Below are positions 21,703 to 29,849 of a stretch of 32,387 nucleotides of DNA, piece by piece; the first letter of the stretch is position 1; each line of letters starts with the position of its first letter. The position numbers and the translations under genes are program-made. Location of the stretch: positions 1-32,387 of the forward strand of contig JAFUAO010000094.1 of NCBI GenBank assembly GCA_017460665.1. Direction: 5' to 3'. The notes under the pieces were generated by a model. The model was not told the DNA's origin, did no database searches, and saw only the letters and a list, made by a program, of their open reading frames with translations. The DNA comes from Ruminococcus sp. (GTDB lineage Bacteria; Bacillota; Clostridia; Oscillospirales; Ruminococcaceae).

Positions 21703-23409
21703 TTATGCGGCGGGGTGAACTGTCACGGTATAGACGCCGTCGCTGTAGTCGTCTATTGTGATCTTGATGCCGGTCTCGACAGTGGCCAGGCCACTGCTGT
21801 CGTACCAGCGGAAGTCAGGAACTGAGCTGTCGATAGCACTGCCCTGACGGAAGAAGTTGTCGGTCTCGTCGGTGCCTTCGCCGATCAGCCTGATGAAGCG
21901 CCGGCCGGCATCGTAGTTGGTAGCCTCGTCCTCACCGCTGGCGTATTTCCAGTAGGGGTAATACTGGTCGCCGTTGTAGGTGGCCTCAGCGTGGAAGGCA
22001 CGAACGCCCTCGCCCTGAGCCATCCACCAGTAGGTGTTGTTGGACTTTCCGTTGCCGTTCATTGTTGCGAACTCAAGGATCATGAACTCTGAGCGGTACT
22101 TGTCGCCCAGGGTCCCGTTGGGGATGATCAGGCAGTTGCCCTCATCTGAGCAGCTATCGTATAGCTTGAAGGTCTGCTCTCCGGCGGAGGGATCGTAGAT
22201 CTGGATCTGGTCCTGCTTGTACCAGCCCAGCATGAGCTTGCAGAGGGATCCGAAGTCTCCCACAGCGTCGTCCATTATCTCGAAGCCGGCCGAACCGTGG
22301 AGGCCCTCCCAGTCGGAGGTGTTGTTGTACAGGTAGAAGTCCGGAAGGCCCATACAGTGGCCCATTTCGTGGAGGTTGGTCCTTACGAAGTCGCCGTAGT
22401 CGCTCTCGGAGGAGATCTCATGAGCTCCCACGATGACGTGGCCGATCTGCATACCGTCCACACGCTTCCTCCAGTCGCCGCCGTATCCGCCGGCGCAGGA
22501 GTGCCAGAAATCGCTGCCGTTCTTCTCGTTGGCGGCATTGGGGACACAGATCGAGATAGCGTCGATCACGCCGTCGCTGTCGCCGTCGTACTGGGTGAAG
22601 TCCACCTGACTGTCAAGGCTGTCCAGCACCTCGTCGATGAGCTCCACGAACCATGCGTTGGTCTCATAGGCGGAGGCGTTGTTCTTGGTGGTATAGCGGA
22701 AGGCGTCGCCGGTGACGGTGACGGCTCCCTTTGAGGAGCGTGAGTAGAAGGCGTTTATGCTCTCATAGGGATAGGCCGTGGAGGAGCTGTCAGGGCTCCC
22801 GAAGAATATCTGCTCGATGAAGTCGGTGGAGGGATCGAAGGTATACCTCACATCGGGGAAGTCCACATACACTGTCAGGACCCTTGCCTCGCCCTGAGAG
22901 GGGAGAGAGCCGTAGAGGTCGTAGATCGGCGGGTCGATGAACTCGTCCGAGACTGGCTCAGTGACAACAGTGGTGGTGGTCACAGGAGGAGCCGTAGTGA
23001 CCGGGGCGGTGGTGACCTCCGGCTCGGCCACCCACTTATACACGGGAGCTCCCCAGCTCAGCGAGACATATTCTCTGAGCTGGATCAGGTCGAAGACGTT
23101 GACCTTTTTGTTCTGGTCGATGTCAGCCGTTTCCACGAAAGCAGTGGAGAAGCGGTCTGCGCCGTTGATGGAAACGAAGGTATCCTCGCCCAACTGGATA
23201 CCGTTCTCGTACTCCAAGGCCTTAGCACCGTGGAGGTGCCTGGCCAGGACCACAAGGTCTGCGGAATTGACCTCGTTATCGCCGTTGAGGTCGCCCATGA
23301 TCCCGCATTTTTCCCAGTCTGCGCTGGCTGAGAGGGAGGGCAGCGCAGCACTGACAGCTATACCTGCGGCAGCGGCTATCAGTGCGCCTGTGAGTTTTTT
23401 CACGTTCAT
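21703..23409 (-). CDS. Secreted M6-like metallopeptidase with N-terminal dockerin
   Basis: 568 residues, AAAGGAG before the ATG. Signal peptide 1-30 (ends SASA). A dockerin follows directly: loop 1 D40-x-N42-x-D44...D51 (GDLNGDNEVNSADLVVLARHL) and loop 2 D96-x-D98-x-N100...D107 (DIDQNKKVNVFDLIQL). About 20 more residues than usual separate the two loops. After a short Thr/Pro/Val linker comes an immune-inhibitor-A-type peptidase: VLTVYVDFPDVRYTF, YDGDSDGVIDA, and the zinc motif HEMGHCMGLPD (H347, E348, H351, D357). Family M6 enzymes are secreted zinc proteases. The dockerin implies recruitment to a cohesin on the cell surface. Targets are unknown: scaffoldin maturation, feed protein and host protein are all possible. 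Confidence 0.9.
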   Translation of the reverse strand: MNVKKLTGALIAAAAGIAVSAALPSLSASADWEKCGIMGDLNGDNEVNSADLVVLARHLHGAKALEYENGIQLGEDTFVSINGADRFSTAFVETADIDQNKKVNVFDLIQLREYVSLSWGAPVYKWVAEPEVTTAPVTTAPPVTTTTVVTEPVSDEFIDPPIYDLYGSLPSQGEARVLTVYVDFPDVRYTFDPSTDFIEQIFFGSPDSSSTAYPYESINAFYSRSSKGAVTVTGDAFRYTTKNNASAYETNAWFVELIDEVLDSLDSQVDFTQYDGDSDGVIDAISICVPNAANEKNGSDFWHSCAGGYGGDWRKRVDGMQIGHVIVGAHEISSESDYGDFVRTNLHEMGHCMGLPDFYLYNNTSDWEGLHGSAGFEIMDDAVGDFGSLCKLMLGWYKQDQIQIYDPSAGEQTFKLYDSCSDEGNCLIIPNGTLGDKYRSEFMILEFATMNGNGKSNNTYWWMAQGEGVRAFHAEATYNGDQYYPYWKYASGEDEATNYDAGRRFIRLIGEGTDETDNFFRQGSAIDSSVPDFRWYDSSGLATVETGIKITIDDYSDGVYTVTVHPAA

Positions 23410-23465
23410 AGTAAGCTCCTTTCGCCGGAGAGAGGCCCGGCATATTTTGTTGGGGGTACTGCCTA

Positions 23466-23498
23466 TAAAAAAACTGCGGACGTTTTGTGCGTCCGCAG
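23466..23498 (-). terminator. Rho-independent terminator of rny
   Basis: On the minus strand CTGCGGACG pairs with CGTCCGCAG around a 7-base loop, followed by TTTTTTTATAGG. It isolates rny from the peptidase gene downstream. Confidence 0.92.
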
Positions 23499-23506
23499 AG
23501 ATTCGC

Positions 23507-25087
23507 TTATTTTGCGTAGTCAGTCACACGGCTCTCTCTGATGAGGTTGACCTTGATCTGACCGGGATAATCCATGTCATTCTCGATCTGCTGTGCGATC
23601 TGTCTTGCGACGAGCACCATTTTCTCATCATTGATGACTTCGGGAAGGACCATGATCCTGACCTCACGGCCTGCCTGAACGGCGTAGCATTTCTCGACGC
23701 CGTCATAGGAGTTGCAGATCTCCTCCAGCTTCTGGAGCCTCTTGATATAGCTTTCGTAGTTCTCACTTCTTGCGGCAGGTCTTGCAGCGGAGATAGCGTC
23801 GGCAGCCTGAACGATACAGGCGATCACCGTTCTTGGCTCAACGTCGTTGTGGTGAGCCTCTACGGCGTGTATAACAACGGGACTTTCGTTGTATTTCTTA
23901 CATACGTCGACGCCGATCTGAACGTGTGAGCCCTCGATCTCAGAGGTAAGAGCCTTACCTATATCGTGGAGGAGTCCTGCACGTCTAGCCACATTAGCGT
24001 CAACGCCCAGCTCTGAAGCCAGCACACCGCACAGCTTAGCCACCTCGATAGAGTGGTCCAGCACGTTCTGACGGTAGCTGGTGCGGTATTTAAGTCTACC
24101 GATGAGCTTGATGAGCTCATGGTTGAGGCCGTGTACGTTAGTTTCGATGACGGCACGCTCACCCTCCTGCTTGATGCGGTACTCCACCTCACGTCTTGCC
24201 TTGTCCACCATTTCCTCGATGCGGGTGGGGTGGATACGGCCGTCGGCGATGAGCTTCTCTAAGGCGATCCTAGCCACCTCACGGCGGATCTGATCGAAGC
24301 ATGAGAGAGTGATAGCCTCGGGGGTATCGTCGATGATGAGATCGACGCCTGTCAGTGTTTCGAGGGTACGGATATTACGTCCCTCACGGCCGATGATACG
24401 GCCCTTCATCTCGTCATTGGGAAGGGGGACCACTGAAACGGCGGCCTCAGAGACCTGATCTGCGGCCACCTTAGCGATAGCCAGCGAGATATAGCTCCTT
24501 GCCTTCTCATTGCACTCGTCCTTGAGCTGCTGCTCATAGGCTGCGATCTTGACAGCCTTTTCGTGGACGAGGTCGTCCTCCAGCTTGGAGATTATGTACT
24601 CCTTAGCCTGGTCCTTGGTGAATTCAGAGATCCTCTCCAGAATATCCATCTGAGACTTCTTGATAGCGTCGGCCTCCTTGAGTTTTTCGTCGGCTGACTT
24701 GATCTTCTGGTTGAGGGTATCCTCCTTCTTTTCAAGGTTGTCTGTCTTCTTGTCGAGATTTTCTTCCTTCTGCTGCATACGTCTTTCCTGACGTGACAGC
24801 TCTGCTCTGCGGTCCTTGATCTCCTTATCGGCATCTGAACGAAGTCTGTGTATCTCGTCCTTAGCCTCGATAAGGGCACTCTTTTTCTTGTTGTCGGCGT
24901 CCTTTTCAGCGTCCTCGATGATACGGCTGGCCTGCTGCTCGGCAGAACCAACGATAGACTCCGCATCACGCTTGCGCTGTTCTACGCCGGCTGCAACGCC
25001 CTTATTATAGGCGATGAGGCCTGCTGCGACAGCGGCTGCTGCTAAAATGACGGCCACGATGATAAGAATGATAGTGATCAGATCCAT
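23507..25087 (-). CDS. rny: Ribonuclease Y
   Basis: 526 residues, standard length. One N-terminal membrane anchor ([23 protein letters not shown]), a long coiled coil (about 35-200, Lys/Glu/Gln/Ala-rich), a KH domain with [29 protein letters not shown], and an HD phosphohydrolase domain with [14 protein letters not shown] and LLHDIGKA, where His-Asp binds metal. RNase Y starts mRNA decay by endonucleolytic cuts at the membrane. AAAAGGAGG lies 10 bases before the ATG. It is monocistronic with a consensus promoter and an unusually long leader. Confidence 0.97.
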   Translation of the reverse strand: MDLITIILIIVAVILAAAAVAAGLIAYNKGVAAGVEQRKRDAESIVGSAEQQASRIIEDAEKDADNKKKSALIEAKDEIHRLRSDADKEIKDRRAELSRQERRMQQKEENLDKKTDNLEKKEDTLNQKIKSADEKLKEADAIKKSQMDILERISEFTKDQAKEYIISKLEDDLVHEKAVKIAAYEQQLKDECNEKARSYISLAIAKVAADQVSEAAVSVVPLPNDEMKGRIIGREGRNIRTLETLTGVDLIIDDTPEAITLSCFDQIRREVARIALEKLIADGRIHPTRIEEMVDKARREVEYRIKQEGERAVIETNVHGLNHELIKLIGRLKYRTSYRQNVLDHSIEVAKLCGVLASELGVDANVARRAGLLHDIGKALTSEIEGSHVQIGVDVCKKYNESPVVIHAVEAHHNDVEPRTVIACIVQAADAISAARPAARSENYESYIKRLQKLEEICNSYDGVEKCYAVQAGREVRIMVLPEVINDEKMVLVARQIAQQIENDMDYPGQIKVNLIRESRVTDYAK

Positions 25088-25362
25088 CAGTGCATTACCT
25101 CCTTTTCAAATAATAGTTTGTATCATAAAACCTTATTACTCTCAAGGCGGTAAATGCCGCAATATTTTATTCATTTAATATAGGAAGAGCCGCAGTTCAT
25201 GCGGCCCGAAAGCATTCGGACAGCCGGGGCCGTCCGGTGATCGTTCCGGTATCATGATATTGAGCCCCCGGGCCATATATCTTTTGGGCCCAAAGGGATA
25301 ATGATGTAAAACAATGCTGCGATCTACTGCCGTAAAGTAATATTTCTGCAAATAAATACAAC
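25088..25362 (-). ncRNA. Long structured 5' leader of rny
   Basis: About 275 nt lie between the predicted transcript start and the rny start codon. On the minus strand successive pairings are visible: GGGCCC with GGGCCC-type partners around an AU-rich segment, CGGACGGCC/GGCTGTCCG, GGGCCGCA/TGCGGCTC, and TGCGGCA/TGCCGC-type pairing near 25160. No leader peptide stands out. It may be a regulatory RNA region (autoregulation by RNase Y or a riboswitch-like element), but no known class is recognised. Confidence 0.4.
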
Positions 25363-25368
25363 ATAGTT

Positions 25369-25397
25369 ATTATACACTTTTTTGGCGCTTATGTCAA
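25369..25397 (-). promoter_or_regulatory. Consensus promoter of rny
   Basis: On the minus strand perfect TTGACA, 17 bases, perfect TATAAT. Confidence 0.88.
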
Positions 25398-25475
25398 TAG
25401 ATTTTCCGTAATTTATTACAAAAGGGGGAAAACCCGGCACAGAACTCAGAGTAAGGGGATCTTTTCCCTATCCGG

Positions 25476-25504
25476 TTGCTTTATTTTCGGATCTGTGGTA
25501 TAAT
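25476..25504 (+). promoter_or_regulatory. Promoter of the 25538 gene
   Basis: TTGCTT (25476-25481), 17 bases, TATAAT (25499-25504) with extended TGG. Its -35 side lies about 80 bases from the divergent rny promoter. Confidence 0.78.
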
Positions 25505-25537
25505 ATCATTAGTATAAAACAGAAGGGAGGTCTTGCC

Positions 25538-25981
25538 GTGGAGGTGATCTTAGCACTGATCATTATCATAGTCCTGCTGACGATCCTTGGAGTAAAGGGA
25601 GAGATGATCGTTGCCGGGATCATAGGGCTGATCTGTCTCGGGATCGGAGCTATGGGGCTGATGTTTTTGTATATGTGCATAAGGCTCATGCTCTCGAAGA
25701 GGCGCAAGGCTCAGTTCGTCCGCATCGACACCGCCCCGAAGGGCGGGTTCAAGGTGGCTTATTATGCGATCGACGGAGCAGTGTACCCCTGCGTTTTCCC
25801 CAGCGAGATGATCCTCAACGACAAGATGTACCGCCCGGAGCGCACCTACACTGTCATGTACAGCCGGCGCATGGGGAAGGTGTTCGATATATGGACGATA
25901 CTGACCTGCGTCCTGGGACTTATCTGCTCGGCCTTTATGTGCGGAGGGATAGTGTACCTGCTGATCGGTGTATTCAGATAG
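25538..25981 (+). CDS. Hypothetical membrane protein
   Basis: 147 residues starting at GTG with GGGAGG upstream. Two adjoining N-terminal membrane helices (1-20 and 24-50) are followed by a soluble segment (about 53-112) containing FVRIDTAPKGGFKVAYYAIDGAVYPCVFPSEMILNDKMYRPERTYTVMYSRRMGKVF. A C-terminal helix (116-145) closes the protein. The soluble part reads like a small beta domain with a pattern seen in uncharacterised Gram-positive membrane proteins that carry a DUF3592-like domain; this is a weak resemblance. It has its own promoter and no clear partner. Confidence 0.65.
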   Translation: MEVILALIIIIVLLTILGVKGEMIVAGIIGLICLGIGAMGLMFLYMCIRLMLSKRRKAQFVRIDTAPKGGFKVAYYAIDGAVYPCVFPSEMILNDKMYRPERTYTVMYSRRMGKVFDIWTILTCVLGLICSAFMCGGIVYLLIGVFR

Positions 25982-26037
25982 GCGAAAGATCCGGCAAGCC
26001 GGCCAGCGGCTTGCGGCGAGAAATATGTGACTGTGGG

Positions 26038-26206
26038 AAGGGGACGCCTTCACTTGCAAGGCGTCCCCTCTGAAAAAACAGTCCCCCGGACTGTTTTTTC
26101 ATTCACCCCTTGCGAGGCGCTTCAACGCATTGGGGCGCTGCCCCAAGCCCCGCCAGAGGCTCTGCCTCTGGACTCCGCCAAAGGGATGTGATCCCTTTGG
26201 AAACCC
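26038..26206 (-). repeat. 169-bp multi-hairpin dispersed repeat, copy B (inverted)
   Basis: Reverse complement of 9499-9667, same length, with about four differences by eye. One difference (C to G) lies in the small loop of the AAAAAACAGTCC hairpin. It fills almost the whole gap between the 25538 gene and the arsR-type gene, leaving 51 bases for any arsR promoter. Confidence 0.9.
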
Positions 26207-26257
26207 GATCTTTATCTATTTCAGCCAACTTTATCTTTTCCGAAAAGGAGCAAAAAT

Positions 26258-26608
26258 ATGGAAGAACATATCTGCGGAGAGTGTGGGGTCCACCAGGACA
26301 TCGTTGACCGTGTGTCCAAGGTCATGCCCGACGAGTCTCTCCTCTACGACGCCGCCGAGCTGCTGAAGGTCTTCGGCGACTCCACAAGGATACGCATCAT
26401 CTTCGTCCTCTGCCAGAGCGAGATGTGCGTCTGCGACATCGCCGACCTGCTGGGGATGACCCAGTCAGCGATCTCTCACCAGCTCCGTGTGCTGAAGCAG
26501 GCTCGCCTGGTCAGCGCCCGGCGTGAGGGAAAGACCATTTTCTATTCGCTCTGCGACGACCATGTGAAGAAGATCTTCTATGCCGCCATGGAGCACGTTA
26601 TGGAGTGA
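26258..26608 (+). CDS. ArsR/SmtB-family metal-sensing repressor
   Basis: 116 residues, AAAAGGAG upstream. The winged helix is clear: LLKVFGDSTRIRIIFVL, CVCDIADLLGMTQSAISHQLRVLKQARLVSARREGKTIFYSL. Two metal sites can be read. The alpha-3N type has CVC (C57, C59) plus N-terminal Cys6/Cys9. The alpha-5 type fits D-x-H-x10-H-x-x-E exactly (D100, H102, H113, E116). CadC of S. aureus carries both site types, so zinc, cadmium or lead sensing is likely. The usual neighbour, a metal efflux pump, is absent; the next gene, 3 bases on, is an amidohydrolase. No clear operator or promoter is seen in the 51 bases upstream. Confidence 0.93.
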   Translation: MEEHICGECGVHQDIVDRVSKVMPDESLLYDAAELLKVFGDSTRIRIIFVLCQSEMCVCDIADLLGMTQSAISHQLRVLKQARLVSARREGKTIFYSLCDDHVKKIFYAAMEHVME

Positions 26609-26611
26609 GCC

Positions 26612-27421
26612 ATGGAGTACTTTGATTTCCACACCCACGCATTTGTGGACTCGCTGGCTGAGCGTGCTGTGGGAGCTCTGGCCGATACCAGCGGCATAGC
26701 TCCTGCAACTGATGGCACGCTTTCGGGGCTAAAGGCTGTAATGGCGAAGAACGGCATCTCCAGAGCCATGCTGCTGCCCGTTGCCACAAAGCCCTCTCAG
26801 CAGAACACGATCAACAACTGGGCAGCCCAGATCATGGACGGCAGCATTTTCTGCTGCGGCACCGTCCACCCCGACGCCGAGGACGCCGTGGCAGAGGTGG
26901 AGCGCATAGCCTCGCTGGGGCTCTGGGGGCTGAAATTCCACTCAGAATACCAGTACTTCCGGCCCGACGAGGAGCGCATGATGCCGGTCTACCGGAAGGC
27001 GGCGGAGCTGGGGCTCTTTGTGGTCTTCCACGGGGGCTGGGACCCCTTCGGCACGGAGAACGTCCTCGCCACGCCTCAGAGCTTCGCACGGCTGGCGGAG
27101 AGGCTCCCGGAGCTGACCATAGTCGCCGCACATTTGGGCGGCATGAAGCTCTTTGACGATGTGGAGTACTGCCTTGCCGGGAAATTCGGCAACGTCTATC
27201 TGGACACCGGCGTGGTGGCTGACTACATCTCCGATGAGCAGCTCTGGAGGATCATCAGCGCCCATGGTGCGGACCGGGTCCTCTTCGGCAGCGACTGCCC
27301 CTGGGACCACCCTGAAAAAGAGATCGCCATGCTCCGCAGGCTGCCGCTCACCGAGGAGGAGCAGGAGCTGATCTTCCACAAAAATGCAGAGAGGCTGTTG
27401 GGACTGGAAAGCCGCAGTTAA
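26612..27421 (+). CDS. Amidohydrolase-2 family TIM-barrel metal hydrolase
   Basis: 269 residues, 3 bases downstream of the ArsR-type gene. The first metal ligands are in FDFHTHAF (H7, H9). Further typical blocks are LWGLKFHSEYQ, LFVVFHGGWDPFG, IVAAHLGG and VLFGSDCPWDHP, whose Asp is the usual catalytic/metal residue. The family includes ACMSD-type decarboxylases and sugar-lactone or aromatic-acid hydrolases, normally zinc-dependent; the substrate here is unknown. Tight linkage suggests co-transcription with the metal sensor. Confidence 0.85.
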   Translation: MEYFDFHTHAFVDSLAERAVGALADTSGIAPATDGTLSGLKAVMAKNGISRAMLLPVATKPSQQNTINNWAAQIMDGSIFCCGTVHPDAEDAVAEVERIASLGLWGLKFHSEYQYFRPDEERMMPVYRKAAELGLFVVFHGGWDPFGTENVLATPQSFARLAERLPELTIVAAHLGGMKLFDDVEYCLAGKFGNVYLDTGVVADYISDEQLWRIISAHGADRVLFGSDCPWDHPEKEIAMLRRLPLTEEEQELIFHKNAERLLGLESRS

Positions 27422-27515
27422 CAATTCGTTCATACTATATCTCCAAAATTATAACATTAAAAGTCGAAATATATGTTAAAATAGTAAATAAGAGACTTTT
27501 ATGGGAGGTGGTCAG

Positions 27516-28682
27516 ATGAAGAGCACTGCTGATACTGAAGTGAATGAAGTCGTGAGCGTGGTCGATGGATTTGACTACTCCACTCAGAACGATACCTACA
27601 ACAAAGGCTTCAAGAGCTGGCGCAGCAACAAGAACAACCCCTACGGCTTCCGGTTCAAGAAAAACTCCAAGGAGACCGTCTTCATCGACGGCAGAGGCTT
27701 CGTGGACAACTCGATCGCCGAGGCCGAGCAGGAGCGGATCTCCCGGATATTCTACGTCATCGGCATCGCCGCCCTGATCTGGGTGGTGGTGGAGGACGTG
27801 GCCGGAAAGCTGATCATCTCGGCCCTTGGGACCCTTGGCGTCAATGTCAACACCGACTTTTTCAGCTCAGTGATCTACGGCGGAGGGACTGAGATCGTTA
27901 CGGCCCTTCTGGTGATAACTCTGCTGAAGATCCTGCTCCCGGCTTACTATGTCCACAGGAAAATGGCTCTGCCACGAAGAGTTGAGATCATGAGCCGCAT
28001 GAACGATCCCGCTGAGCTGGTGGGAGCTATCGGACTGGCGCTGCTGGTCTGTACGGCGGTGAGCCTGCCGGAGGCCTACTCCAGCGAGACCCGTGAGATC
28101 TACTCATATTTCAGCTCCCTTTACGCCGATGTTTCGGTCTGGGGCCAGACCGAGTTCGTGATCTATACCTTCTTCGACGTGGTGATCGTCTCCATTATCA
28201 CCGAGGCCTTTTTCCGGGGAGCTATGTTCGCCGCCATGAGACAGTTCGGCGACCACTTCGCCCTGGTCATGACATCGCTGACAGCAGCTCTGCTGGCTCA
28301 GGACGTCCGTGAGATCCCGGCAGTGCTGCTGATCTCACTGGTGGCCGGCTTCGGTATGCTCAGGAGCGGCAGTCTCTTCACCGCCGCAGCCGTACAGGTG
28401 ATCTACAAGATGTACCTGCTGGCGCTGGCTATCCTTGAGGTGGATCCCTCCGACAAGATGCTGCTGGTGAGGAACTCCTTCATGCTGGCGGCCGGAGCCG
28501 TCGGATCTGTGGCGCTGCTGTGCGTTTATCTCAGCAAGAAGCGCCGTGGCAGGTCTAAGCTGGCAGTATACCGCTCTGAGCAGAAGGAGAGCGAAAGGAT
28601 CATGGGGGCCTTCAAGACCTTCCCTTATTCCGTGGTCATGGGGCTCTGCCTGCTCTACTCTGTCGTGAGAGCCGTGATATAG
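27516..28682 (+). CDS. CPBP-like intramembrane protein with a worn active site
   Basis: 388 residues from the ATG at 27516, which has GGGAGGTGG upstream; an ATG at 27501 overlaps that site. A polar N-terminal region (1-85) is followed by about eight membrane helices. The block IITEAFFRGAMFAAMRQFG corresponds to the EExxxR motif of CPBP (Abi/CAAX-like) proteases, but the first Glu is Thr, and the later FxxxH/HxxxN motifs are not seen (TAALLAQDV). It may be a non-catalytic relative or use other residues. A possible extended -10 (TGTTAAAAT, 27475-27482) lies upstream without a good -35. The next gene, tadA, starts 8 bases after its stop. Confidence 0.7.
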   Translation: MKSTADTEVNEVVSVVDGFDYSTQNDTYNKGFKSWRSNKNNPYGFRFKKNSKETVFIDGRGFVDNSIAEAEQERISRIFYVIGIAALIWVVVEDVAGKLIISALGTLGVNVNTDFFSSVIYGGGTEIVTALLVITLLKILLPAYYVHRKMALPRRVEIMSRMNDPAELVGAIGLALLVCTAVSLPEAYSSETREIYSYFSSLYADVSVWGQTEFVIYTFFDVVIVSIITEAFFRGAMFAAMRQFGDHFALVMTSLTAALLAQDVREIPAVLLISLVAGFGMLRSGSLFTAAAVQVIYKMYLLALAILEVDPSDKMLLVRNSFMLAAGAVGSVALLCVYLSKKRRGRSKLAVYRSEQKESERIMGAFKTFPYSVVMGLCLLYSVVRAVI

Positions 28683-28690
28683 GAGCGCCT

Positions 28691-29161
28691 ATGGAGAAGT
28701 ACATGATGCGTGCGCTGGAGCTGGCACGGCTGGCCTACGATGAGGGCGAGGTCCCGGTAGGAGCCGTGGTGGTGAAAAAAACTACAGGAGAGATCGTTGG
28801 CGAGGGCCGGAATATGCGTGAAGGCGCAAAAAATGCCCTTGCCCACGCCGAGATACTGGCCATCGACGCCGCCTGCAAAAGGCTGGGCGGCTGGCGGCTG
28901 CCGGAGTGCGCTATCTACGTCACTCTTGAGCCCTGCCCGATGTGCTGCGGAGCGATCATCAACTCCCGGATCGACGACGTGATCTTCGGGGCCTACGACC
29001 CGAAAAGCGGCTCGGCGGTGTCGGTGCAGAGGATGTTCGACCTGCCCTATAACTACAGGCCGGCCCTTACCGGCGGAGTCATGGAGGAGGAGTGCTCGGC
29101 CATACTCTCGGATTTTTTCCGGGATCTGAGGCTGAGGCGGAAGGGGAACTCCGGAGAGTGA
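28691..29161 (+). CDS. tadA: tRNA-specific adenosine deaminase
   Basis: 156 residues, TAGGAG upstream in the end of the preceding gene. The zinc deaminase signature is complete: HAE (H52, E54) and PCPMC (C82, C85). VPVGAVVV near the N terminus and the Arg/Lys-rich tail are typical of TadA. It converts A34 of tRNA-Arg(ACG) to inosine. It is probably transcribed with the CPBP-like gene. No terminator intervenes before the tRNA promoter. Confidence 0.95.
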   Translation: MEKYMMRALELARLAYDEGEVPVGAVVVKKTTGEIVGEGRNMREGAKNALAHAEILAIDAACKRLGGWRLPECAIYVTLEPCPMCCGAIINSRIDDVIFGAYDPKSGSAVSVQRMFDLPYNYRPALTGGVMEEECSAILSDFFRDLRLRRKGNSGE

Positions 29162-29180
29162 AAAATTTTTCGGAAAACCC

Positions 29181-29209
29181 TTGACAGATGAGCTGTTTTT
29201 TGGTATAAT
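29181..29209 (+). promoter_or_regulatory. Consensus promoter of the tRNA-Leu gene
   Basis: Perfect TTGACA, 17 bases, perfect TATAAT with extended TGG, starting 20 bases after the tadA stop. Confidence 0.9.
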
Positions 29210-29236
29210 ATTAAGGCAGTCGGAAGTGACTGCTAT

Positions 29237-29323
29237 GCGAGTGTGCTGGAATAGGCAGACAGGCTAGCTTGAGGTGCTAGTGTTGGAAACGACGTGTGGG
29301 TTCAAGTCCCGTCACTCGCACCA
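29237..29323 (+). tRNA. tRNA-Leu (anticodon GAG)
   Basis: 87 nt with an encoded CCA. The acceptor stem GCGAGTG pairs with CACTCGC. The anticodon stem CTAGC/GCTAG encloses TTGAGGT, giving anticodon GAG, for CUC/CUU leucine codons. A long variable arm (about 29280-29297) marks a class II tRNA, and TTCAAGT is the T loop. Confidence 0.95.
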
Positions 29324-29343
29324 GGCAGCGTGACGCTGCACCC

Positions 29344-29384
29344 AATTTCGCGTCTCAGTTTTTCTGGGGCGCGAAATTTTTTTC
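29344..29384 (+). terminator. Rho-independent terminator after tRNA-Leu
   Basis: TTCGCGTCTCAG pairs with CTGGGGCGCGAA through G-U wobbles, followed by ATTTTTTTT. A small GCAGCGT/ACGCTGC hairpin precedes it at 29325-29339. Confidence 0.85.
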
Positions 29385-29399
29385 GCGCATGAAAGACAT

Positions 29400-29656
29400 C
29401 TATTTAGTATAGATAACACACTCAGCGTAACGCTGGATAAGGGATGCGCTCCTTAGCAAAGGGGCGCATTTTTTTGTCCGGGACTCCCTCTGACAGCAGA
29501 AATGCCGCCCTTTTTCAGGGGTGCCCTGGGCCCGGGCTGAGATGACGATCAGGATCAGGGTGAGCAGGTTCACCGCCGTGGCCGCTGCGGACCACCAATT
29601 GCTGATCTGGCTGAGCTGGCCTCCGACGGCCGCAGGAGGGGCAGTTTGCTTTTCAT
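29400..29656 (-). pseudogene. Broken small membrane-protein frame
   Basis: On the minus strand an ATG at 29656 with a good AAGGAG opens MKSKLPLLRP but stops after 28 codons (29570). In the -1 frame a longer run (QLSQISNWWSAAATAV, then NLLTLILIVISARAQG) encodes one membrane helix and a basic, Cys-containing tail ending at 29400, without its own start codon. A frameshifted gene is the simplest reading, though the tail crosses the plus-strand terminator and may be non-coding. Nothing else is seen on the plus strand from 29480 to 29780. Confidence 0.3.
29444..29477 (+). terminator. Second terminator 60 bases beyond the tRNA terminator
   Basis: ATGCGCtCCTT pairs with AAGGgGCGCAT, followed by TTTTTTG, with a CAGCGTAACGCTG hairpin just before it. 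No gene lies between the two terminators, so this may be a backup or the end of an unseen small transcript. Confidence 0.7.
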
Positions 29657-29787
29657 GACGATCTCTCCTTGAAGTTCAGTAATGCAATATATCTCAAAGC
29701 CGGAGCTTTGTCAAGACTTTGGGCGTTTAGCTGCAAAAAAATTAACAAGTTCTATTATTGTTTGCTTCATCAAATTGCCCGAAACCA

Positions 29788-29816
29788 TTGCAATATGGCC
29801 GAAAATGTGCTATCAT
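29788..29816 (+). promoter_or_regulatory. Promoter of the GH5 gene
   Basis: TTGCAA (29788-29793), 17 bases, TATCAT (29811-29816) with extended TGC. It lies inside the long open frame upstream and so supports the later start at 29850. Confidence 0.65.
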
Positions 29817-29849
29817 AGGGTCAGTATGATGATAATAGAGGGAGAAGCT

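Noticed and set aside
29682-29849. Upstream extension of the GH5 frame
   Set aside because: It contains the likely promoter, and the lipoprotein signal with its ribosome-binding site begins at 29850.
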